A DNA stretch of 64,000 bases from Vibrio profundi (GTDB lineage Bacteria > Pseudomonadota > Gammaproteobacteria > Enterobacterales > Vibrionaceae). The notes under the pieces were generated by a model, which had not been told where the DNA came from, searched no databases, and was given only the letters and a program-made list of their open reading frames with translations. This document shows, in pieces, positions 16,591-26,668 of this stretch. The stretch is taken from assembly GCF_005281835.1 (NCBI RefSeq), contig NZ_RZIS01000001.1:1-64000 (forward strand), written 5' to 3'. Made by a program: the position numbers and the translations under genes. Each line of letters starts with the position of its first letter. Positions within the stretch are counted from its first letter, which is position 1.

Positions 16591-17551
16591 CTAAGTTGTA
16601 TGGCAGTGGTTGAATGGCCCATAGGGTATTTGGCTGTTCAGATAAACGAAGCTGTACGTCATCATCTAAATTGTTGGGTAGTACAATTAACCCAATCGCT
16701 TGGTTGTCAGAATATTGATAGACATCGAGCAATTGCCCCGCGCTACGCCAGTTATCGCCAACTGCGCGTTCAAGTTCAATGCTATTACTTAGCTCAAGAG
16801 CTTGCTCAGTATTACCAGACACAATAAACATTTCTCGCTTGTTCATGCCGCGGTATTTTGCGCGAGCGACCGTTTCTTGTCCCGTGTAACAACCTTTCGT
16901 GAAGCTAATGCCACCGAGAGCTTGTAGGTTTAATGCTTGAGGAATATGTTCATTTTGATTGGCTTGAGTGACTTTTGGCTGAGCGGAAATCACATCGAAG
17001 AATCGCCACAATGCTGAATCTACTTTTTCAGCTGATGTTTCGCTAATCAGTTGCTGAGCTGCGTTTTCTGAAACAAGTAGTACCCAACGGTTCTCCTCAA
17101 TACGCACAGCCGTGCCACCATCAACAATGCGCACGTTGCCTTCATCACTTGAAAGAGTTGCGATGTAATCGTCTGCTTGTGCGCCCATTACGCCAAGTGC
17201 CACGTCAGTCGTTTGCTCTATATCAACTTTAGAAAACACGGCGTATTTTTTTATCTCAGTGAGTTCGACATCAATCGCTGAACTTGGCTGTAGGAGTGCA
17301 TAACCGCCATTGTGATGGAAAAGGCGGAAGATACTCCATACTTTTCCTTTTGCGTCACAATGCGCTCCTAACGTTGACTCTTGTGGTGCCAACGTAACCA
17401 CGTCGCAGGTAACTTGACCTTGTAGGTAAGACTTCTTGTCGTCACCAACCATTGTGATTGCACTCCACTCCGTTAAATGAGTGAGCATCAATTCTGGTAG
17501 TGAGTCTGTTTTAGTATGAGTAAGAGGCTGAAAGTCGTTTTGCCAATCCAT
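16577..17551 (-). CDS. ygfZ: tRNA-modifying/Fe-S maintenance protein YgfZ
   Basis: Folate-binding protein of the IbaG/COG0354 group, needed for activity of some iron-sulfur enzymes such as MiaB. The 324-residue product carries the diagnostic motif KGCYTGQE with cysteine C221, and an N-terminal glycine-cleavage-T-like fold ([10 protein letters not shown] around 42-51; [17 protein letters not shown]). Length matches E. coli YgfZ (326). It is divergent from sdhE-ygfX across 167 bases, as in E. coli, and overlaps the YbaK-like gene downstream. Confidence 0.92.
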   Translation of the reverse strand: MDWQNDFQPLTHTKTDSLPELMLTHLTEWSAITMVGDDKKSYLQGQVTCDVVTLAPQESTLGAHCDAKGKVWSIFRLFHHNGGYALLQPSSAIDVELTEIKKYAVFSKVDIEQTTDVALGVMGAQADDYIATLSSDEGNVRIVDGGTAVRIEENRWVLLVSENAAQQLISETSAEKVDSALWRFFDVISAQPKVTQANQNEHIPQALNLQALGGISFTKGCYTGQETVARAKYRGMNKREMFIVSGNTEQALELSNSIELERAVGDNWRSAGQLLDVYQYSDNQAIGLIVLPNNLDDDVQLRLSEQPNTLWAIQPLPYNLDEEA

Positions 17552-17718
17552 TTTCTATTTCCTAAGAAAGTCATTTGTCTCTATGTTAATCGCGTTATGT
17601 TTTTTTGTCAGCCTAGGTTTTTTTGCGAGCTTAGATAGGGACTGTGACTCACTTAGTAGTTGCAATGCTTCAGGATTGTTACACTCCACCCAAATAAAAC
17701 ATCAGGTGAGGATAACCA

Positions 17719-17979
17719 ATGTACACTGCAGAGCAGAAAGCACGAATTAAATGGGGCTGCCGTCGTGGAATGCTAGAACTCGACGTTGTCATTATGCCGT
17801 TTTTTGAGGAATGCTTCGATTCGCTTCAAGAGCAGGAGCAACGCGATTTTGTTTCATTGCTAGAGTGTGATGACCCAGATTTATTTACTTGGGTGATGGG
17901 GCACGGACGTAGTGAAAACTTAGGTCACGCATCTATGGTTGATAAAATTGTTGCACACAACCTCAGCAAGGTTCGTTAA
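17719..17979 (+). CDS. sdhE: Succinate dehydrogenase flavinylation factor SdhE
   Basis: Small cytoplasmic assembly factor that promotes covalent FAD attachment to SdhA and FrdA. The 86-residue protein has the hallmark RRGMLELDVVIMPFF (RGxxE motif, around residues 15-21) and DDPDLFTWVMG. Length is typical (E. coli 88). The ATG at 17719 follows GTGAGGA. The ygfX frame overlaps its end. Confidence 0.93.
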   Translation: MYTAEQKARIKWGCRRGMLELDVVIMPFFEECFDSLQEQEQRDFVSLLECDDPDLFTWVMGHGRSENLGHASMVDKIVAHNLSKVR

Positions 17980-18358
17980 GCTCAAGCTAACGGGCTCTAT
18001 TACTGAACATATTCTTAAAGGCACAATCACAGCGTGCCTTTTGCTATTCATTATTTTCTCTTCAATCCCTCTTGTACTCTCTTTAAGTTTAATAGCTCTC
18101 GTTATTCAGCAGCACCGTAACGATCAGTTTCTTTACCCGACTTTAACTGGGACGGCAGAATATCAACTACCGCAGACTATTGTCGTTGGTCATCACTCTT
18201 ATATCATTCGCTCAAGTGTGTTGGTTGGCGCTAAGTATTTATTAGTGTTGAAGTTAACCTGTGGGCGGTCATTTATATTGTGGCGTGATAGCTGTGAAGA
18301 GGGGACGTATCGATTGTTATTGGCGAGATTGCGGGAATTAAATAAGGGAGCCGAATAG
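17939..18358 (+). CDS. ygfX: YgfX-like small membrane protein
   Basis: The frame following sdhE encodes up to 139 residues with two closely spaced hydrophobic segments (about ILKGTITACLLLFIIFSS and IPLVLSLSLIALVIQ) and a soluble C-terminus with YIIRSSVLVGAKYLLVLKL and an LLLARLRELN end, matching the layout of YgfX (formerly CptA), the partner gene of sdhE in E. coli. The start is uncertain: no ATG is available near the beginning; TTG codons at 17939, 17948 or 17951 lie inside sdhE and none has a strong ribosome site, so translational coupling to sdhE is likely. Function is unclear; toxin activity and flavin-related roles have both been proposed for YgfX. Confidence 0.7.
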   Translation: MIKLLHTTSARFVKLKLTGSITEHILKGTITACLLLFIIFSSIPLVLSLSLIALVIQQHRNDQFLYPTLTGTAEYQLPQTIVVGHHSYIIRSSVLVGAKYLLVLKLTCGRSFILWRDSCEEGTYRLLLARLRELNKGAE

Positions 18359-18364
18359 CTCCCT
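18345..18364 (-). terminator. Possible nadB terminator overlapping the ygfX stop
   Basis: GGGAGC / GCTCCC six-base stem at 18346-18363 with a six-base loop; on the minus strand it is followed by TTATTT. It spans the ygfX stop codon, in the 23-base gap between convergent genes. Confidence 0.5.
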
Positions 18365-18381
18365 CATGTGTTCATTGCGAA

Positions 18382-19992
18382 TTAATCTTGCGGAGACAGA
18401 ATAGTCGGGCCGCTGTCTTCTGCTAACTCAGGGTAATCGAGAGTGTAATGTAACCCGCGACTTTCTTTACGCTGCATTGCACATCGAACCATTAGTTCCG
18501 CTACTTGGAGTAGGTTTCTTAGCTCTAGCAAGTTATTGGAAACCTTGAAATTACTGTAGTATTCATGGGTTTCTTGCTGCAGCATTTGGATACGGCGTAA
18601 TGCCCGCTCTAAGCGTTTGTCGGTACGCACGATACCCATGTAATCCCACATGAATAAGCGCAGTTCGTGCCAGTTATGCTGAATGATAACTTCTTCGTCG
18701 CTGTTACTGACTTGGCTTTCATCCCATGCTGGTGGCGAATTAGGGATTTGCGTATCTTGGATATTTTCCAAAATATGTTTGGCAGCTGACCAAGCATAAA
18801 CCACACATTCTAGTAACGAGTTCGATGCCATGCGGTTGGCACCGTGCAGACCTGTGTAGCTCACTTCACCAATAGCGTATAGGTTAGTTAAATCCGTTTG
18901 ACCTTGTTTATCGACCATGACGCCACCGCAAGTGTAGTGAGCGGCTGGCACAATTGGGATAGGTTCTTTGGTCATATCGATACCTAAGTCCATAAGGCGA
19001 GTATGGATCATAGGGAAATGCGCGGTGATGAATTCTTCCGGCTTGTGGCTGATATCCACATACATGCAATCAGCACCCAGTCGCTTCATTTCAAAGTCGA
19101 TGGCACGCGCGACGACATCACGTGGTGCGAGCTCACCGCGTTCATCGAAGTCTTTCATGAAACGAGAACCATCAGGGCGACGTAAGTACGCGCCTTCACC
19201 ACGTAAAGCTTCCGTTAGCAGGAAGTTACGTGCTTCTGGATGAAATAGGCAAGTTGGATGAAATTGGTTAAATTCCATATTGGCCACTCGACAACCAGCA
19301 CGCCACGCAATGGCAATACCATCACCTGAAGATACATCAGGGTTTGAAGTGTATTGGTATACTTTCGAAGCACCACCTGTCGCTAACACGACAAACTTAG
19401 CGCGTACTGTCTCGACTTGTTCTTGGTTACGGTTCCAGATGTAGGCACCGATAACTTTGTCTTTTTGACCACCAATTTTATCTTCAGTGATCAAATCGAG
19501 CGCATTATGACGTTCAAAGATTTCAATGTTAGGGTGGTTGTGAACATTGTCCTGCAATGAGGTTTGCATTGCCATGCCTGTCGCATCGGCTGCATGCAAA
19601 ATACGGCGGTGACTATGACCCCCTTCACGAGTTAAGTGGTATTTAGGAGTGCCGCTGTCGTCTTTGCTTTCTTCTTGATCAAAAGGAACACCACCATCAA
19701 TCAGCCACTGTACGCATTCTTTTGCGTTTTCGGCGATGAACTGCACGGTGTCTTCTTCACAGATCCCTGCGCCTGCGATTTGCGTATCTTCAACATGAGA
19801 CTCGACACTGTCAGCCTCGTCAAATACGGCTGCGATACCACCTTGTGCATAATAGGTGGAACCTTCACTACGTGGGCCTTTACTTAGCACAATTACTTTC
19901 GCATGCTCGGCAACGCGCAGAGCTAACGACAAGCCTGCTGCACCACTTCCTACCACTAGCACATCACATTGATGCTCTCGGTTTGCGTTCAT
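18382..19992 (-). CDS. nadB: L-aspartate oxidase
   Basis: FAD enzyme converting aspartate to iminoaspartate, first step of de novo NAD synthesis. The 536-residue protein has an N-terminal FAD motif [46 protein letters not shown] and [16 protein letters not shown], all diagnostic for NadB and distinguishing it from SdhA/FrdA. ATG 19992 (protein [12 protein letters not shown]) is chosen because it aligns with E. coli NadB; an in-frame GTG at 20031 would add 13 residues and has AGGA ten bases upstream, so it cannot be excluded. Divergent from rpoE, as in E. coli. Confidence 0.95.
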   Translation of the reverse strand: MNANREHQCDVLVVGSGAAGLSLALRVAEHAKVIVLSKGPRSEGSTYYAQGGIAAVFDEADSVESHVEDTQIAGAGICEEDTVQFIAENAKECVQWLIDGGVPFDQEESKDDSGTPKYHLTREGGHSHRRILHAADATGMAMQTSLQDNVHNHPNIEIFERHNALDLITEDKIGGQKDKVIGAYIWNRNQEQVETVRAKFVVLATGGASKVYQYTSNPDVSSGDGIAIAWRAGCRVANMEFNQFHPTCLFHPEARNFLLTEALRGEGAYLRRPDGSRFMKDFDERGELAPRDVVARAIDFEMKRLGADCMYVDISHKPEEFITAHFPMIHTRLMDLGIDMTKEPIPIVPAAHYTCGGVMVDKQGQTDLTNLYAIGEVSYTGLHGANRMASNSLLECVVYAWSAAKHILENIQDTQIPNSPPAWDESQVSNSDEEVIIQHNWHELRLFMWDYMGIVRTDKRLERALRRIQMLQQETHEYYSNFKVSNNLLELRNLLQVAELMVRCAMQRKESRGLHYTLDYPELAEDSGPTILSPQD

Positions 19993-20244
19993 AAAACTTT
20001 TAAAATCCCGGTCTAAAGTAGAGTTGTTCACTCTGTTCTGATCCTGACATTATGTATTGCACATGTACCAAGTTGCTATAATTCAACTCAATAAACCTCT
20101 AACTTATGCGCAAGAAACACGTTAAATACAGTGATCAATCAATATTAGTTTGGTCATTGCCATTGCTTTTTCTATATGAGCCCCCCAGTTTTTAGGAGAG
20201 ACTGATTTTTATTACATCACATTGTGAAACAATAATGGCAAATA

Positions 20245-20286
20245 AATTTAGAAAGTTTTGAACTTTCTAAATTCTGCTGAGTCACA
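20245..20286 (+). promoter_or_regulatory. Sigma-E promoter of rpoE with overlapping palindrome
   Basis: TGAACTT (GAACTT at 20260-20265), a 16-base spacer and TCACA at 20282-20286 match the sigma-E consensus (GGAACTT, N16, TCnnA). This is about 100 bases before the rpoE start and would give autoregulation as in E. coli. The -35 is embedded in a perfect inverted repeat with 13-base arms: 20245-20257 and 20261-20273, loop TTG. The remaining 20032-20244 holds the nadB promoter side and nothing else recognised. Confidence 0.75.
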
Positions 20287-20385
20287 ATAGTGCTCATGTA
20301 GACGGTGGTGTCAATACTACATAACGCATAATTAGTGCCCATATCTGCGAAGGTAAGGGTGATAACAATAGGAGTACACGCTCGA

Positions 20386-20964
20386 ATGAACGAGCAGCTA
20401 ACCGATCAAGTATTGATTGAGCGAGTTCAGAGTGGAGATAAGCAAGCATTCAACTTATTAGTGGTGAAATACCAGAATAAAGTCTGCAATCTTATTTCTC
20501 GATATGTGAATAATTCTGGTGATGTACCTGATGTAGCGCAAGAGGCTTTTATTAAGGCTTATCGTGCAATTCCGAACTTTCGTGGAGAAAGTGCGTTTTA
20601 CACGTGGTTATATCGCATTGCTGTGAATACCGCTAAAAATCACCTTGTTGCTCAGGGCCGCAGGCCGCCAGCAAGTGATGTCGATGCTGAAGACGCTGAA
20701 TACTACGAAACTGGAAATGCTTTAAAAGAAATATCGAACCCAGAGAACTTAGCGCTGTCAAAAGAATTGAAGCAAGTGGTTTTTGGGGCGATAGAAGCGT
20801 TACCTGAAGATTTAAAGACTGCAATGACTTTGCGAGAGCTAGATGGCTTAAGCTATGAAGAGATTGCAGATGTGATGGATTGCCCTGTAGGAACAGTACG
20901 TTCGCGTATTTTCCGTGCACGTGAAGCGGTGGAAAAGAAAATTAAACCTCTTTTGCAACGCTAA
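20386..20964 (+). CDS. rpoE: RNA polymerase sigma-E factor
   Basis: Extracytoplasmic-function sigma factor for envelope stress (misfolded outer-membrane proteins). The 192-residue protein starts MNEQLTDQVLIERVQ like E. coli RpoE, has region 2 (FNLLVVKYQNKVCNLISRYV, DVPDVAQEAFIKAYRAIPNFRGESAFYTWLYRIAVNTAKN) and region 4 with the helix-turn-helix LDGLSYEEIADVMDCPVGTVRSRIFRARE. ATG 20386 with GGAGTA upstream is chosen over the longer frame from 20335. It heads rpoE-rseA-rseB-rseC and has a sigma-E-like promoter upstream. Confidence 0.97.
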   Translation: MNEQLTDQVLIERVQSGDKQAFNLLVVKYQNKVCNLISRYVNNSGDVPDVAQEAFIKAYRAIPNFRGESAFYTWLYRIAVNTAKNHLVAQGRRPPASDVDAEDAEYYETGNALKEISNPENLALSKELKQVVFGAIEALPEDLKTAMTLRELDGLSYEEIADVMDCPVGTVRSRIFRAREAVEKKIKPLLQR

Positions 20965-20990
20965 TACTTGTCATAAATATGGTGAAAAAA

Positions 20991-21632
20991 ATGGCTGATA
21001 AACAAAAGCTTTCGGCACTCATGGATGGTGAAATGGTCGATAAAGCTCTAATTACAGAGTTAGAAAACGATCAAGAAAGCATGGATACCTGGCAGAGTTA
21101 CCATTTAATTGGTGATGTTATGCGAGGCGAAGCGCCAAAATCGTCTGAATGGGATATTGCAGGCAGTGTTGCTGCTGCGTTAGAAAATGAGCCTGCACAT
21201 AGTTCATTGACTAATGTCCATACTCTAAATACTGAGCCGGTTGTTACTAATGAACAGCCCCAGATGGAAGAACAACCAAAACCGAGAGAAGCGAAACGTC
21301 AACTTCCAGCGTGGCTATCTCAGTTTGGTCAAGTTGCTATGGCGGCGTGTGTCTCTTTGGCTGTTATTTTAGGGGTTCAGCAATACGGCGGTGTGGATTC
21401 CACAAACCCGCAAGCGGATGCTCTCCCTGTTTTACAAACAATTCCTTTTTCTGGCTCCGCTGAACCTGTAAGCTTGACCCGTGAATCGGTACAACAGCCA
21501 GTTTCAGAATCCAATATTCAAGAACAACGTAAGCGTGTTCACGCTTTGCTGCAAGATTACGAATTACAGCTAAGATTAAACAGTGACACATCGCAGTTTG
21601 ATGATGAACACCTAGAATCGGTAGTTGAATGA
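20991..21632 (+). CDS. rseA: Anti-sigma-E factor RseA
   Basis: Inner-membrane protein that holds sigma-E inactive until cleaved by DegS and RseP. The 213-residue protein begins MADKQKLSALMDGE, the conserved N-terminal sigma-binding domain (through WQSYHLIGDVMRGEAP), has a single membrane helix at about 112-130 (VAMAACVSLAVILGV) and a periplasmic tail with the RseB-interacting QEQRKRVHALLQDYELQLRLNS segment. An ATG at 20979 is also in frame; 20991 is preferred because GGTG lies about seven bases before it. Its stop overlaps the rseB start. Confidence 0.94.
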   Translation: MADKQKLSALMDGEMVDKALITELENDQESMDTWQSYHLIGDVMRGEAPKSSEWDIAGSVAAALENEPAHSSLTNVHTLNTEPVVTNEQPQMEEQPKPREAKRQLPAWLSQFGQVAMAACVSLAVILGVQQYGGVDSTNPQADALPVLQTIPFSGSAEPVSLTRESVQQPVSESNIQEQRKRVHALLQDYELQLRLNSDTSQFDDEHLESVVE

Positions 21633-22594
21633 AAAAAATCCTGATCAGTGCTCTGACACTGTTCAGTTTGATGACTCCTCAAGCCTTTGCAGAAGAAACA
21701 ACCGCAAAGGCTTTGTTGCATCAAATGAACGAAGCCAGCCAGCATTTAAATTACGAACTTTCTTATATTCTGATTAAGAAAAACAGCATTGAACCGCTGC
21801 TTTATCGTCATGCCATCAATGAAGAACAACAGCTTGCTCACTTAGTTTACCTAAGTGGTCCTGTTCGTGAAGTGATCCGTCGCGGTAACGAAATAAGCTA
21901 CATCGAGCCTGGCACGGAACCATTCACCATCGAATCCGGCAACATGGTTGCGCCTGTGATCCCAATGCTTAATAGTGATGTCGATTCACTGGATCAATTT
22001 TATGATTACGTCAAAGTTGGCCGAGCGCGTGAAGCGGGAGTCGCAACACAAGTTTTAAGGGTTGTGCCTAAAGACGGCCTTCGTTATTCCTACGTTTTGT
22101 GGATTGACGAGAAAAGTAAATTACCGTTGCGAGCAGATTTGCTGGATCGCGATGGCGAAATTCTAGAGCAATATCGCACCATTTCTTATGCAGTTAACGA
22201 CAGGTTGGCGGAAGCCATGAGTGGTTTGCAATCGGCTAAGCTTCCTAAAGTATTGTCTTTGCCGGAAGGTAGTAATGTGAGCAACAGTGACTGGCAAGTC
22301 GCGTGGGTCCCAGATGGCTTTAAAGCGAAAGAGTTAAGCCGTTATCAAATGGCCGTCAGCGATCGCATGGTTGAGAGCCAATTATTTAGTGACGGCTTGT
22401 TCAGCTTTTCGGTTTATATCGCAGATAAAGATGAACATTCACTGAAAGGCCAACTTGTTCGACAAGGGCGCCGTACCTTACACAGCTTTATTTCTGGCGA
22501 CAATGAAATATCCGTCGTTGGTGATATCCCGCCAGCAACGGCTCAGCGTATCGCCCAGTCTGTGAAGTTTACAAGCAAGGTCAATACCCAATGA
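21629..22594 (+). CDS. rseB: Sigma-E regulator RseB
   Basis: Periplasmic protein that binds RseA and shields it from DegS; senses lipid-related stress. The 321-residue product has a signal peptide (MKKILISALTLFSLMTPQAFA, cleavage before EETTAK) and the MucB/RseB lipid-binding domain: LLHQMNEASQHLNYELSYILIKK, EPLLYRHAI, VIRRGNEISYIEPG, and the C-terminal WVPDGFK...VYIADKD. It overlaps rseA by four bases and rseC by four bases (ATGA junctions). Confidence 0.94.
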   Translation: MKKILISALTLFSLMTPQAFAEETTAKALLHQMNEASQHLNYELSYILIKKNSIEPLLYRHAINEEQQLAHLVYLSGPVREVIRRGNEISYIEPGTEPFTIESGNMVAPVIPMLNSDVDSLDQFYDYVKVGRAREAGVATQVLRVVPKDGLRYSYVLWIDEKSKLPLRADLLDRDGEILEQYRTISYAVNDRLAEAMSGLQSAKLPKVLSLPEGSNVSNSDWQVAWVPDGFKAKELSRYQMAVSDRMVESQLFSDGLFSFSVYIADKDEHSLKGQLVRQGRRTLHSFISGDNEISVVGDIPPATAQRIAQSVKFTSKVNTQ

Positions 22595-23061
22595 TGACGG
22601 CACTTGCTACCGTGAGTTCGGTTGAGACTCACGGTTCGCAATATTTAGTTCACCTTAGTTGCGAGCAACAAACGTCTTGCAGTAGTTGCTCGTCGCAAAA
22701 AAGCTGTGGAACCGGCATTGTGACTAAGGCTGTTGGTAACAAAGCGTTAAGCTGGCACCTTAAAACTAAGAACTTAGTTAAATCTGGTCAGATTGTCGAA
22801 ATCGGTTTTCCTGAAAAAAGTCTGCTCCAATCAGCCGCGATTGTTTACCTCATTCCACTGTTTATGATGATGTTCGGAGCTGGTTTTGGGCAGCTTGTAT
22901 TAGCCCCTTGGTTTGGGCTAGGTGAAGGTGTTGCGATATTATCGGCAGCGCTGTGCACCGTCGCAGGTATTTGGTTGGCGAAGCGTTTAGCCAAACCGAT
23001 GGAAGAACAATCACAGCAACAAGTCGTACTTGTTCGAGTGCTCGGAGAGCCGCTCACCTAA
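22591..23061 (+). CDS. rseC: SoxR-reducing/sigma-E operon protein RseC
   Basis: Inner-membrane protein of 156 residues with a cysteine-rich N-terminal part (CEQQTSCSSCSSQKSCGTG, four closely spaced cysteines after an upstream one) followed by two hydrophobic helices (about 72-95 and 103-125). In E. coli RseC takes part in reducing SoxR and has a mild influence on sigma-E; the cysteines suggest an Fe-S or redox role. It is the last gene of the rpoE-rseABC operon, overlapping rseB by four bases. Confidence 0.92.
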   Translation: MMTALATVSSVETHGSQYLVHLSCEQQTSCSSCSSQKSCGTGIVTKAVGNKALSWHLKTKNLVKSGQIVEIGFPEKSLLQSAAIVYLIPLFMMMFGAGFGQLVLAPWFGLGEGVAILSAALCTVAGIWLAKRLAKPMEEQSQQQVVLVRVLGEPLT

Positions 23062-23176
23062 TTTATGATGCGTCTTGCAGCGAAATTGGGTAGAATCTGC
23101 CAACTTGATTGAAATGCCGTCAATGGATGGCTTTCTTATTATCCCCTATTTCAAAGAGTTTAGTCACACCAAGCCT

Positions 23177-24970
23177 ATGAAGCACATTCGTAATTTTTCG
23201 ATTATCGCCCACATCGACCACGGTAAGTCGACCCTTTCTGACCGCTTAATCCAAGTATGTGGTGGTTTAAGTGAACGTGAAATGGACGCACAAGTCCTCG
23301 ATTCTATGGATATAGAACGCGAGCGCGGCATCACAATCAAAGCGCAAAGTGTGACTTTGGACTACAAAGCTAAAGATGGTGAAACTTACCAACTTAACTT
23401 CATCGATACTCCAGGACACGTAGACTTCTCGTATGAAGTATCTCGTTCTCTTGCTGCGTGTGAAGGTGCTTTGTTGGTAGTCGATGCTGGTCAAGGCGTT
23501 GAAGCTCAAACTCTAGCAAACTGTTACACCGCCATTGAAATGGATCTGGAAGTAGTGCCAATCTTGAACAAGATTGACTTACCAGCTGCAGAACCAGAGC
23601 GTGTATCTGAAGAAATTGAAGAGATCGTTGGCATTGATGCAATGGAAGCGACTCGTTGTTCAGCGAAGACAGGTCTGGGTGTCGAAGATGTTCTAGAAAA
23701 CATCGTAACGGCTATCCCTGCCCCAGAAGGTGATCCTGAAGCACCTCTACAAGCGCTAATCATTGACTCTTGGTTTGATAACTACTTAGGTGTTGTTTCT
23801 CTTGTTCGTATCAAAAACGGTAAGTTGAAGAAGAACGACAAAATCAAAGTAATGTCGACAGACCAAGTTTGGGGTGTAGACCGTCTTGGTATATTCACAC
23901 CGAAACAAATCGATACCACTGAGCTAAATACTGGCGAAGTAGGTTGGGTTGTATGTGGTATTAAAGATATTCTTGGTGCACCTGTAGGTGATACGCTGAC
24001 GCTTGCAAAAGGCGGAAGTGAAGAGCGTCTGCCTGGTTTCCAAAAAGTGAAGCCTCAAGTATACGCAGGTCTTTTCCCTGTATCGTCTGATGATTATGAA
24101 AACTTCCGTGATGCTTTAGGTAAGTTAAGCCTAAACGATGCGTCCCTGTTCTTTGAACCAGAGAACTCAGCAGCACTTGGTTTTGGTTTCCGTTGTGGCT
24201 TCTTAGGTATGCTACACATGGAAATCATCCAGGAGCGTTTAGAGCGTGAATACGATCTAGACCTAATCACAACAGCACCAACCGTAGTATACGAAGTAGA
24301 AAAAACGGACGGTACCGTACTTTACGTTGATAGCCCTGCTAAGCTACCTGCGGTTAACGACTTACAAGAGATCCGTGAGCCTATTGCACGTTGTAATATT
24401 TTAGTGCCAGCGGAATATCTAGGTAACGTTATCACTCTTTGTGTCGAAAAACGTGGCGTGCAAGTAGACATGGTTTACCACGGTAACCAAGTTGCTGTGA
24501 CATACGACCTACCAATGGCTGAAGTGGTTCTTGATTTCTTCGACCGCCTGAAGTCGACGTCTCGTGGTTACGCTTCTCTAGATTACAACTTCCACCGCTA
24601 TGAGCCATCAAACATGGTTCGCGTAGACGTTCTACTAAATGGTGATACGGTTGATGCACTAGCGATCATCACGCACAAAGATAACTCTCAGTCTCGCGGC
24701 CGTCTATTGGTTGAGAAGATGAAAGAGTTTATCCCTCGTCAGATGTTCGATATTGCGATTCAAGCAGCGATTGGCAACCATATCATCGCTCGTTCTACCG
24801 TTAAGCAACTACGTAAAAACGTAATCGCGAAATGTTACGGTGGTGATGTGAGTCGTAAGAAGAAACTTCTGAAGAAACAGAAAGAAGGTAAGAAGCGTAT
24901 GAAGCAGATCGGTAACGTAGAGCTGCCTCAAGAAGCGTTCCTTGCGATTCTTCATGTTGGTAAAGATTAA
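23177..24970 (+). CDS. lepA: Elongation factor 4 (LepA)
   Basis: Ribosome-associated GTPase implicated in back-translocation and ribosome assembly under ionic stress. The 597-residue protein starts [24 protein letters not shown] (G1 P-loop AHIDHGKST), has the G3 DTPGH and G4 NKID motifs, and the LepA-specific C-terminal domain ending [33 protein letters not shown]. The 34 extra codons possible from 23075 are absent from the family, so ATG 23177 is used. Upstream is rseC; downstream lepB, the classical lepA-lepB pair. Confidence 0.97.
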   Translation: MKHIRNFSIIAHIDHGKSTLSDRLIQVCGGLSEREMDAQVLDSMDIERERGITIKAQSVTLDYKAKDGETYQLNFIDTPGHVDFSYEVSRSLAACEGALLVVDAGQGVEAQTLANCYTAIEMDLEVVPILNKIDLPAAEPERVSEEIEEIVGIDAMEATRCSAKTGLGVEDVLENIVTAIPAPEGDPEAPLQALIIDSWFDNYLGVVSLVRIKNGKLKKNDKIKVMSTDQVWGVDRLGIFTPKQIDTTELNTGEVGWVVCGIKDILGAPVGDTLTLAKGGSEERLPGFQKVKPQVYAGLFPVSSDDYENFRDALGKLSLNDASLFFEPENSAALGFGFRCGFLGMLHMEIIQERLEREYDLDLITTAPTVVYEVEKTDGTVLYVDSPAKLPAVNDLQEIREPIARCNILVPAEYLGNVITLCVEKRGVQVDMVYHGNQVAVTYDLPMAEVVLDFFDRLKSTSRGYASLDYNFHRYEPSNMVRVDVLLNGDTVDALAIITHKDNSQSRGRLLVEKMKEFIPRQMFDIAIQAAIGNHIIARSTVKQLRKNVIAKCYGGDVSRKKKLLKKQKEGKKRMKQIGNVELPQEAFLAILHVGKD

Positions 24971-24996
24971 GTCTATTTTTGAGTAGATGAATAATT

Positions 24997-25040
24997 GAGA
25001 GTGAAAGAGTAGTTACTATTCTTTCACTTTCGTTATTTTT
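24997..25040 (+). terminator. Possible terminator/attenuator between lepA and lepB
   Basis: Sixteen-base stem (24997-25012 with 25016-25031; two G-U pairs, loop TTA) followed by GTTATTTTT. The T run is not immediate, so partial termination or mRNA end protection is possible. Confidence 0.45.
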
Positions 25041-25067
25041 ATAGAAATGAAAATTTAAGGGAAATAA

Positions 25068-25964
25068 ATGGCTAATACGTTCTCGCTTATCCTAGTGATT
25101 GTAACTGTAGTAACTGGCATTGTTTGGGCTCTTGAAAAGCTAGTGTGGGCGAAGAAACGTCAACAAAAACTAGCGGATGTCGAGGCTCAAACGAATGGTA
25201 TTGATGCTCAGTTAAGCGCTAAAGTGGTTGCTCAACCTTGGTGGGTTGAGAATAGTGTCTCCATTTTTCCTGTTATTGCTTTTGTTTTAGTTCTACGTTC
25301 ATTCATTTATGAACCTTTCCAAATTCCGTCTGGCTCTATGATGCCAACGTTATTGGTGGGCGATTTCATTCTTGTAGAGAAGTACGCTTACGGTCTAAAA
25401 GACCCAGTGTGGCGCACTCAACTTGTGGAAACCGGTAAACCTGAGCGTGGTGACTCCGTTGTATTTAAGTACCCACCTCAGCCAAACATTGATTACATCA
25501 AGCGTGTAGTAGGTTTACCAGGCGATACTATTCGTTACAGCAGCCGTAAGGAAATCTGTATTCAGAAACAAGGTGAACGTAGCTGTAATCCAGTAAAACT
25601 AAGTAATGTAGAAGAAAGTCAATTTATTCAAGATGGTGTGCCTCTGATTCAGCTTAATGAGAAGCTGGGCGAGGTAGAGCATCAAATTTTAGTTAACCCA
25701 TTGCGTCGTGACCGTACCGAATCGTACCAACCTCGTAACGGTGTTAATGAGTGGGTCGTTCCAGAAGGCCAGTATTTTGTGATGGGTGATAACCGTGACA
25801 ACAGTGCTGATAGCCGTTACTGGGGATTTGTCCCTGAAGCTAACCTAGTTGGTAAAGCTGTAGCAATTTGGATCAGTTTCGAGTTTGAACGCGATGCAAA
25901 TAGTGTATTACCATCTTGGATTCCTACTGGTGTGCGTTTTAACCGCATCGGTGGAATTAATTAA
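25068..25964 (+). CDS. lepB: Signal peptidase I
   Basis: Inner-membrane serine protease that removes signal peptides. The 298-residue protein has two N-terminal membrane helices (about 4-24 and 62-80), the catalytic serine S90 in PSGSMMPTL and general-base lysine K145 in [11 protein letters not shown], at the same numbers as in E. coli, plus the [17 protein letters not shown] box. Length is slightly shorter than E. coli (324) because of a shorter periplasmic insert. ATG follows AAGGGAA. Part of lepA-lepB-rnc-era. Confidence 0.96.
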   Translation: MANTFSLILVIVTVVTGIVWALEKLVWAKKRQQKLADVEAQTNGIDAQLSAKVVAQPWWVENSVSIFPVIAFVLVLRSFIYEPFQIPSGSMMPTLLVGDFILVEKYAYGLKDPVWRTQLVETGKPERGDSVVFKYPPQPNIDYIKRVVGLPGDTIRYSSRKEICIQKQGERSCNPVKLSNVEESQFIQDGVPLIQLNEKLGEVEHQILVNPLRRDRTESYQPRNGVNEWVVPEGQYFVMGDNRDNSADSRYWGFVPEANLVGKAVAIWISFEFERDANSVLPSWIPTGVRFNRIGGIN

Positions 25965-25990
25965 TCGATCACATAACACATCGAGAGAGC

Positions 25991-26668
25991 ATGAATTCTC
26001 CAATTGATAAACTAGAGAGAAAGATCGGGTATCAGTTTAATGATTCCGATCTGATCCACTTGGCGCTGACTCACCGCAGCGCCGCAGGTAAACATAACGA
26101 ACGTCTTGAGTTTCTGGGCGATTCAATTTTAAGTTTTGTTATCGCTGATGATCTTTACCACCGTTTCCCTAAGGTGAATGAAGGTGACATGAGCCGCATG
26201 CGTGCGACATTAGTACGTGGTCATACATTGGCAGAACTAGGTCGTGAATTCGAACTAGGAGATTACTTAAAATTAGGTCCAGGTGAGTTGAAGAGTGGCG
26301 GTTTCCGTCGTGATTCTATTCTAGCGGATGCTGTTGAAGCGATCATCGGTGCTATCTATCTAGATAGTGATACGGAGACGGTTCGCGGTATTATTTTAAG
26401 CTGGTATCAATCTCGCCTAGAGTCTATTCAGCCTGGTGTATCTCAAAAAGACCCGAAAACTCGCTTACAAGAGTTCTTGCAAGGTCGAAGAAATCCGCTA
26501 CCTGTCTACACAGTGACTAATATTAAAGGTGAAGCACACAACCAAGAGTTTACGGTTGAGTGTGAAGTGGCAGGTGTGGATAAACCTGTTATCGGTAAAG
26601 GCACTAGCCGCCGCAAGGCAGAACAAGCGGCTGCTGAAACAGCATTAGAGCAACTAAGCAATGTCTGA
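25991..26668 (+). CDS. rnc: Ribonuclease III
   Basis: Double-strand-specific endoribonuclease that processes rRNA precursors and structured mRNAs. The 225-residue protein has the signature [15 protein letters not shown] (residues 37-51), a second acidic site [13 protein letters not shown], and a C-terminal double-stranded RNA-binding domain ([22 protein letters not shown] ... [18 protein letters not shown]). Length equals the usual 226. Its end overlaps era by eight bases, indicating translational coupling. Confidence 0.97.
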   Translation: MNSPIDKLERKIGYQFNDSDLIHLALTHRSAAGKHNERLEFLGDSILSFVIADDLYHRFPKVNEGDMSRMRATLVRGHTLAELGREFELGDYLKLGPGELKSGGFRRDSILADAVEAIIGAIYLDSDTETVRGIILSWYQSRLESIQPGVSQKDPKTRLQEFLQGRRNPLPVYTVTNIKGEAHNQEFTVECEVAGVDKPVIGKGTSRRKAEQAAAETALEQLSNV

